The notes under the pieces: generated by a model
Told to the model about the DNA's origin: nothing
Databases searched by the model: none
Seen by the model: the letters and a program-made list of their open reading frames with translations, nothing else
Program-made: the position numbers and the translations under genes
Shown here: in pieces, positions 4,335 to 6,121 of the stretch
Numbering within the stretch: the first letter of the stretch is position 1
Layout: each line of letters opens with the position of its first letter
Assembly: GCA_025355485.1 (NCBI GenBank)
Contig: JANXZP010000061.1
Location: forward strand, 1 to 6,121
Direction of reading: 5' to 3'
Origin: Pseudomonadota bacterium
GTDB taxonomy: Bacteria; Pseudomonadota; Gammaproteobacteria; Xanthomonadales; Xanthomonadaceae
DNA length: 6,121 nucleotides

Positions 4335-5099
4335 TTATTCCCTCTTGCCGGCGCCACGTGGGCCGCGCGGTTGATCGTCGCGATCGCGACGCGGCGGACG
4401 TGGCTGATCGTCACGGCGCGGCGGACGCGGCGGCTGTTCATCGCTCGCCTTTTCCTGGCCGACGGCCGAGAAGTCGAAGATCTCGCCGCGATACACCCAC
4501 ACCTTCACGCCGATGATGCCGTAGGTCGTCTTGGCCTCGGCGAAACCGTAATCGATGTCGGCACGCAGCGTGTGCAGCGGCACGCGACCTTCGCGGTACC
4601 ACTCCGAACGCGCGATCTCGGCGCCATTCAGGCGACCACCGACATTGACCTTGATGCCCAGCGCTCCCAGGCGCATCGCGTTGCCGACCGCGCGCTTCAT
4701 CGCGCGACGGAACATGATGCGGCGCTCGAGCTGCTGCGCGATGGATTCCGCGACCAGCTGCGCATCAAGCTCGGGCTTGCGCACTTCGGCGACATTGATG
4801 TGCGCTGGAACGCCCATCACGTCCGAGACTTCCTTGCGCAGCTTCTCGATGTCTTCGCCGCGCTTGCCGATCACCACGCCCGGGCGGGCGCTGTGGATGG
4901 TGACGCGCGCGGTCTTGGCCGGACGCTCGATCAGGATCTTGCTGATCCCGGCCTGCGCCAGCTTCTTGCGCAGCATCTCGCGCACTTTCAAATCGGCCGT
5001 CAGGTACTCGGCGTACAGGCGCTTGTTGGCGAACCACTTGGAATTCCAGTCCTTGGAAATGCCCAGGCGGATACCGGTCGGATGGACTTTATGACCCAT
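4335..5099 (-). CDS. rpsC: Small-subunit ribosomal protein S3 with extended Arg/Pro C-terminal tail
   Basis: S3 sits in the 30S head at the mRNA entry tunnel and, with S4 and S5, contributes to the ribosome's mRNA helicase activity. It has 254 residues against 233 in E. coli. The start MGHKVHPTGIRLGI is canonical. The KH domain follows with its GKRG loop at residues 78-81, and Arg131, Arg132 and Lys135, important for helicase function in E. coli, are present in FRRAMKRAV. The core ends near GEIFDFSAVGQEK (residue 217). Residues 218-254 form a low-complexity basic tail of repeated D-Q-P-R-P-P-R-R units. The ATG at 5099 shares its A with the rplV stop (TAATG). Confidence 0.99.
   Translation of the reverse strand: MGHKVHPTGIRLGISKDWNSKWFANKRLYAEYLTADLKVREMLRKKLAQAGISKILIERPAKTARVTIHSARPGVVIGKRGEDIEKLRKEVSDVMGVPAHINVAEVRKPELDAQLVAESIAQQLERRIMFRRAMKRAVGNAMRLGALGIKVNVGGRLNGAEIARSEWYREGRVPLHTLRADIDYGFAEAKTTYGIIGVKVWVYRGEIFDFSAVGQEKASDEQPPRPPRRDDQPRPPRRDRDDQPRGPRGAGKRE
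4368..4427 (-). repeat. Short in-frame tandem repeat in the rpsC tail
   Basis: Two adjacent units encode RPPRRDDQP (residues 225-233) and RPPRRDRDDQP (residues 234-244). At DNA level both begin CGTCCGCCGCG and end GACGATCA followed by CC or ACC; the second unit carries two extra codons (GATCGC). A shortened, diverged unit, RGPRG, follows. The near-identity of codons suggests recent duplication or slippage rather than convergent selection on amino acids. Confidence 0.7.
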
Positions 5100-5437
5100 T
5101 AGTTTTTCCCCGCGCCAACGACAACGGTGATGTGACTGGTGCGCTTCAGGATGCGTGTGCCGCGACCCTTTGCGCGCGCCATGAAGCGCTTCAGCATCGG
5201 GCCTTCGTCGACGAAGATGCTGGCGACGTTGAGTTCGTCCACATCCGCGCCCTGGTTGTTTTCCGCGTTGGAGATCGCCGACATCAGCACCTTGCGGATC
5301 AGATGTGCGGCTTTCTTGTCGCTGAACTGCAGCAGGCCGCTCGCGCGCGCCACCGGCAAACCGCGCACCTGGTCCGCGACGAGGCGGGCCTTCTGCGGCG
5401 AGATGCGCGCGCTGCGCAGGATTGCTTTCGCTTCCAT
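5099..5437 (-). CDS. rplV: Large-subunit ribosomal protein L22
   Basis: L22 spans the 50S from the solvent side to the constriction of the peptide exit tunnel, and changes in its hairpin loop cause macrolide resistance in E. coli. The protein has 112 residues (E. coli 110), starting MEAKAILRSARISPQKARLV. The helical core includes LLQFSDKKAAHLIRKVL and SAISNAENN, and the extended beta-hairpin is at residues 80-100 (PMLKRFMARAKGRGTRILKR), followed by SHITVVV. A GTG at 5452 would extend it by five codons, but that GTG overlaps the rpsS stop and the GAGGA motif that serves as ribosome-binding site, so the ATG at 5437 is preferred. The hairpin shows no obvious insertion or deletion. Confidence 0.98.
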   Translation of the reverse strand: MEAKAILRSARISPQKARLVADQVRGLPVARASGLLQFSDKKAAHLIRKVLMSAISNAENNQGADVDELNVASIFVDEGPMLKRFMARAKGRGTRILKRTSHITVVVGAGKN

Positions 5438-5445
5438 GTCCGTCG

Positions 5446-5450
5446 TCCTC
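5446..5450 (-). promoter_or_regulatory. rplV ribosome-binding site (decides the start)
   Basis: GAGGA is followed by an 8-base spacer (CGACGGAC) and the ATG at 5437. It overlaps the TGA stop of rpsS (GTGAGGA), so rpsS termination and rplV initiation are adjacent. Its position rules against the in-frame GTG at 5452 as the start. Confidence 0.8.
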
Positions 5451-5733
5451 ACTTGGCTGCCGCCGCGGCAGCGGCTTTCTTGTCGCCGCCGTGGCTCTTG
5501 AACACGCGGGTCATGGCGAACTCACCGAGCTTGTGCCCGACCATGTTCTCGTTCACCAGCACCGGGATGTGCGCCTTGCCGTTGTGGATGGCGATGGTCA
5601 TGCCCACCATTTCCGGCAGGATCATCGAGCGCCGCGACCAGGTCTTGATCGGCTTTTTACTGCTGCCCGCCGCTTCCACCTTCTTCATCAGGTGGTGGTC
5701 GACGAACGGACCTTTTTTCAGTGAACGTGCCAT
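5449..5733 (-). CDS. rpsS: Small-subunit ribosomal protein S19
   Basis: S19 lies in the 30S head with S13 and takes part in the B1a intersubunit bridge region. The protein has 94 residues (E. coli 92). It starts MARSLKKGPFVDHHLMKKVE and contains the family blocks IKTWSRRSMILPEMVGMTIA, then HNGKAHIPV, NMVGHKLGEFA and TRVFKSHGG. After these it ends KKAAAAAAAK, a run of seven alanines coded by mixed GCN codons. The ATG at 5733 lies 6 nt after the rplB stop, with CGGAG inside the rplB end acting as a ribosome-binding site about 10 bases upstream. Confidence 0.99.
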   Translation of the reverse strand: MARSLKKGPFVDHHLMKKVEAAGSSKKPIKTWSRRSMILPEMVGMTIAIHNGKAHIPVLVNENMVGHKLGEFAMTRVFKSHGGDKKAAAAAAAK

Positions 5734-5739
5734 ATTCGA

Positions 5740-6121
5740 TTAGCTCCGACGGTCGCGCACGATGAACTTCTGGGTGCGCTTGTTGTTGCGCGTCTTGTAA
5801 CCCTTGGCCGGCGTGCCCCACGGGGAGACCGGATGCGGATTGCCCTGGCCGGCGCGCGCTTCACCGCCGCCGTGCGGATGGTCGACCGGGTTCATGGCCG
5901 CGCCGCGAACTGTCGGGCGCACGCCCATCCAGCGCTTGGCGCCGGCCTTGCCGATCTTGCGCAGGCTGTGCTCGCCGTTACCGACTTCACCGATGGTCGC
6001 GCAGCATTCGCCAGGAACGCGGCGCATTTCGCCCGAACGCAGACGCAATGTTGCGTAACCCTGCTCGCGAGCGACCAGCTGCACCGAGGCGCCGGCGCTG
6101 CGTGCGATCTGCGCGCCCTTG
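5740..6121 (-). CDS. rplB: Large-subunit ribosomal protein L2, C-terminal part (5' end beyond window)
   Basis: L2 is a core 50S protein needed for subunit association and close to the peptidyl-transferase centre. The visible part is 126 residues of a protein that is about 273-275 long, so the N-terminal half lies outside. It begins KGAQIARSAGASVQLVAREQ. Next come LRLRSGEMRRVPGECCATIG and VRPTVRGAAMNPVDHPHGGG, which contains the histidine block including the equivalent of E. coli His229 (5860-5880), important for peptidyl transfer. It closes with PVSPWGTPAKGYKTRNNKRT and IVRDRRS. The codon cut by the window edge leaves one base at 6121. The stop is TAA, 6 nt before rpsS. Confidence 0.98.
   Translation of the reverse strand, partial: KGAQIARSAGASVQLVAREQGYATLRLRSGEMRRVPGECCATIGEVGNGEHSLRKIGKAGAKRWMGVRPTVRGAAMNPVDHPHGGGEARAGQGNPHPVSPWGTPAKGYKTRNNKRTQKFIVRDRRS

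Noticed and set aside
4209..5102. Long plus-strand open frame (297 codons) opposite rplP and rpsC
   Set aside because: Its codon pattern is explained by the reverse complement of the S3 gene; no family match or ribosome-binding site was seen.
5438..5452. GTG start extending L22 by five residues
   Set aside because: The extension overlaps the rpsS stop and the GAGGA ribosome-binding site, and family members start at the ATG at 5437.

Overview
The window is one continuous stretch of the ribosomal-protein super-operon (S10 operon joined to the spc operon). All genes lie on the minus strand, so transcription runs from high to low coordinates. Fifteen genes are supported, in this order: rplB (5' part missing), rpsS, rplV, rpsC, rplP, rpmC, rpsQ, rplN, rplX, rplE, rpsN, rpsH, rplF, rplR, rpsE (3' part missing). 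The order is the canonical bacterial one. No RNA gene, CRISPR array, transposase, toxin or defence gene was found, and I see no undescribed protein system here. The protein content is ordinary core translation machinery.

Organism: the DNA is GC-rich and the proteins are clearly gammaproteobacterial. Examples are an S8 starting MSM-DPIADML, a zinc-free S14 of 101 residues ending GLRKASW, and an S3 with the FRRAMKRAV block. Details such as the S17 core (HALYGKYI, STKLHAHDADNAC), the S14 start MAKTSMVNRD and the Arg/Pro-rich S3 tail resemble Xanthomonadales as I remember them (Xanthomonas, or Rhodanobacter and relatives). This assignment is inference, not a database result.

Layout: the S10 half (rplB to rpsQ) and the start of spc (rplN, rplX) are very tightly packed. 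Gaps there are 17 nt or less, and two stop/start pairs overlap by 1 nt (rplV/rpsC and rplP/rpmC). Only 12 nt separate rpsQ from rplN, so the separate spc promoter of E. coli has no room here and the two operons look fused. From rplX downstream the spacing opens to 34-110 nt.

The wider gaps hold the most interesting non-coding signal. The rplF-rplR gap (about 671-706, plus orientation) and the rpsH-rplF gap (about 1289-1326, minus orientation) carry two copies of the same 36-38 nt hairpin element in opposite orientation. They differ by a compensated base-pair deletion and share a T.G wobble. A possible third, degenerate copy lies in the rplX-rplE gap (2688-2715), where E. coli has its S8 autoregulatory site. 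In transcript orientation the rplF-rplR copy looks like an intrinsic terminator (GC stem then UUUUU) inside an operon of essential genes.

How the genes work together: S3, S5, S8, S14, S17 and S19 build the 30S subunit. L2, L5, L6, L14, L16, L18, L22, L24 and L29 build the 50S subunit. Co-transcription with translational coupling keeps them near stoichiometric. The only protein-level oddities are a repetitive Arg/Pro tail on S3, an Ala-rich end on S19 and an ambiguous N-terminus on S17.
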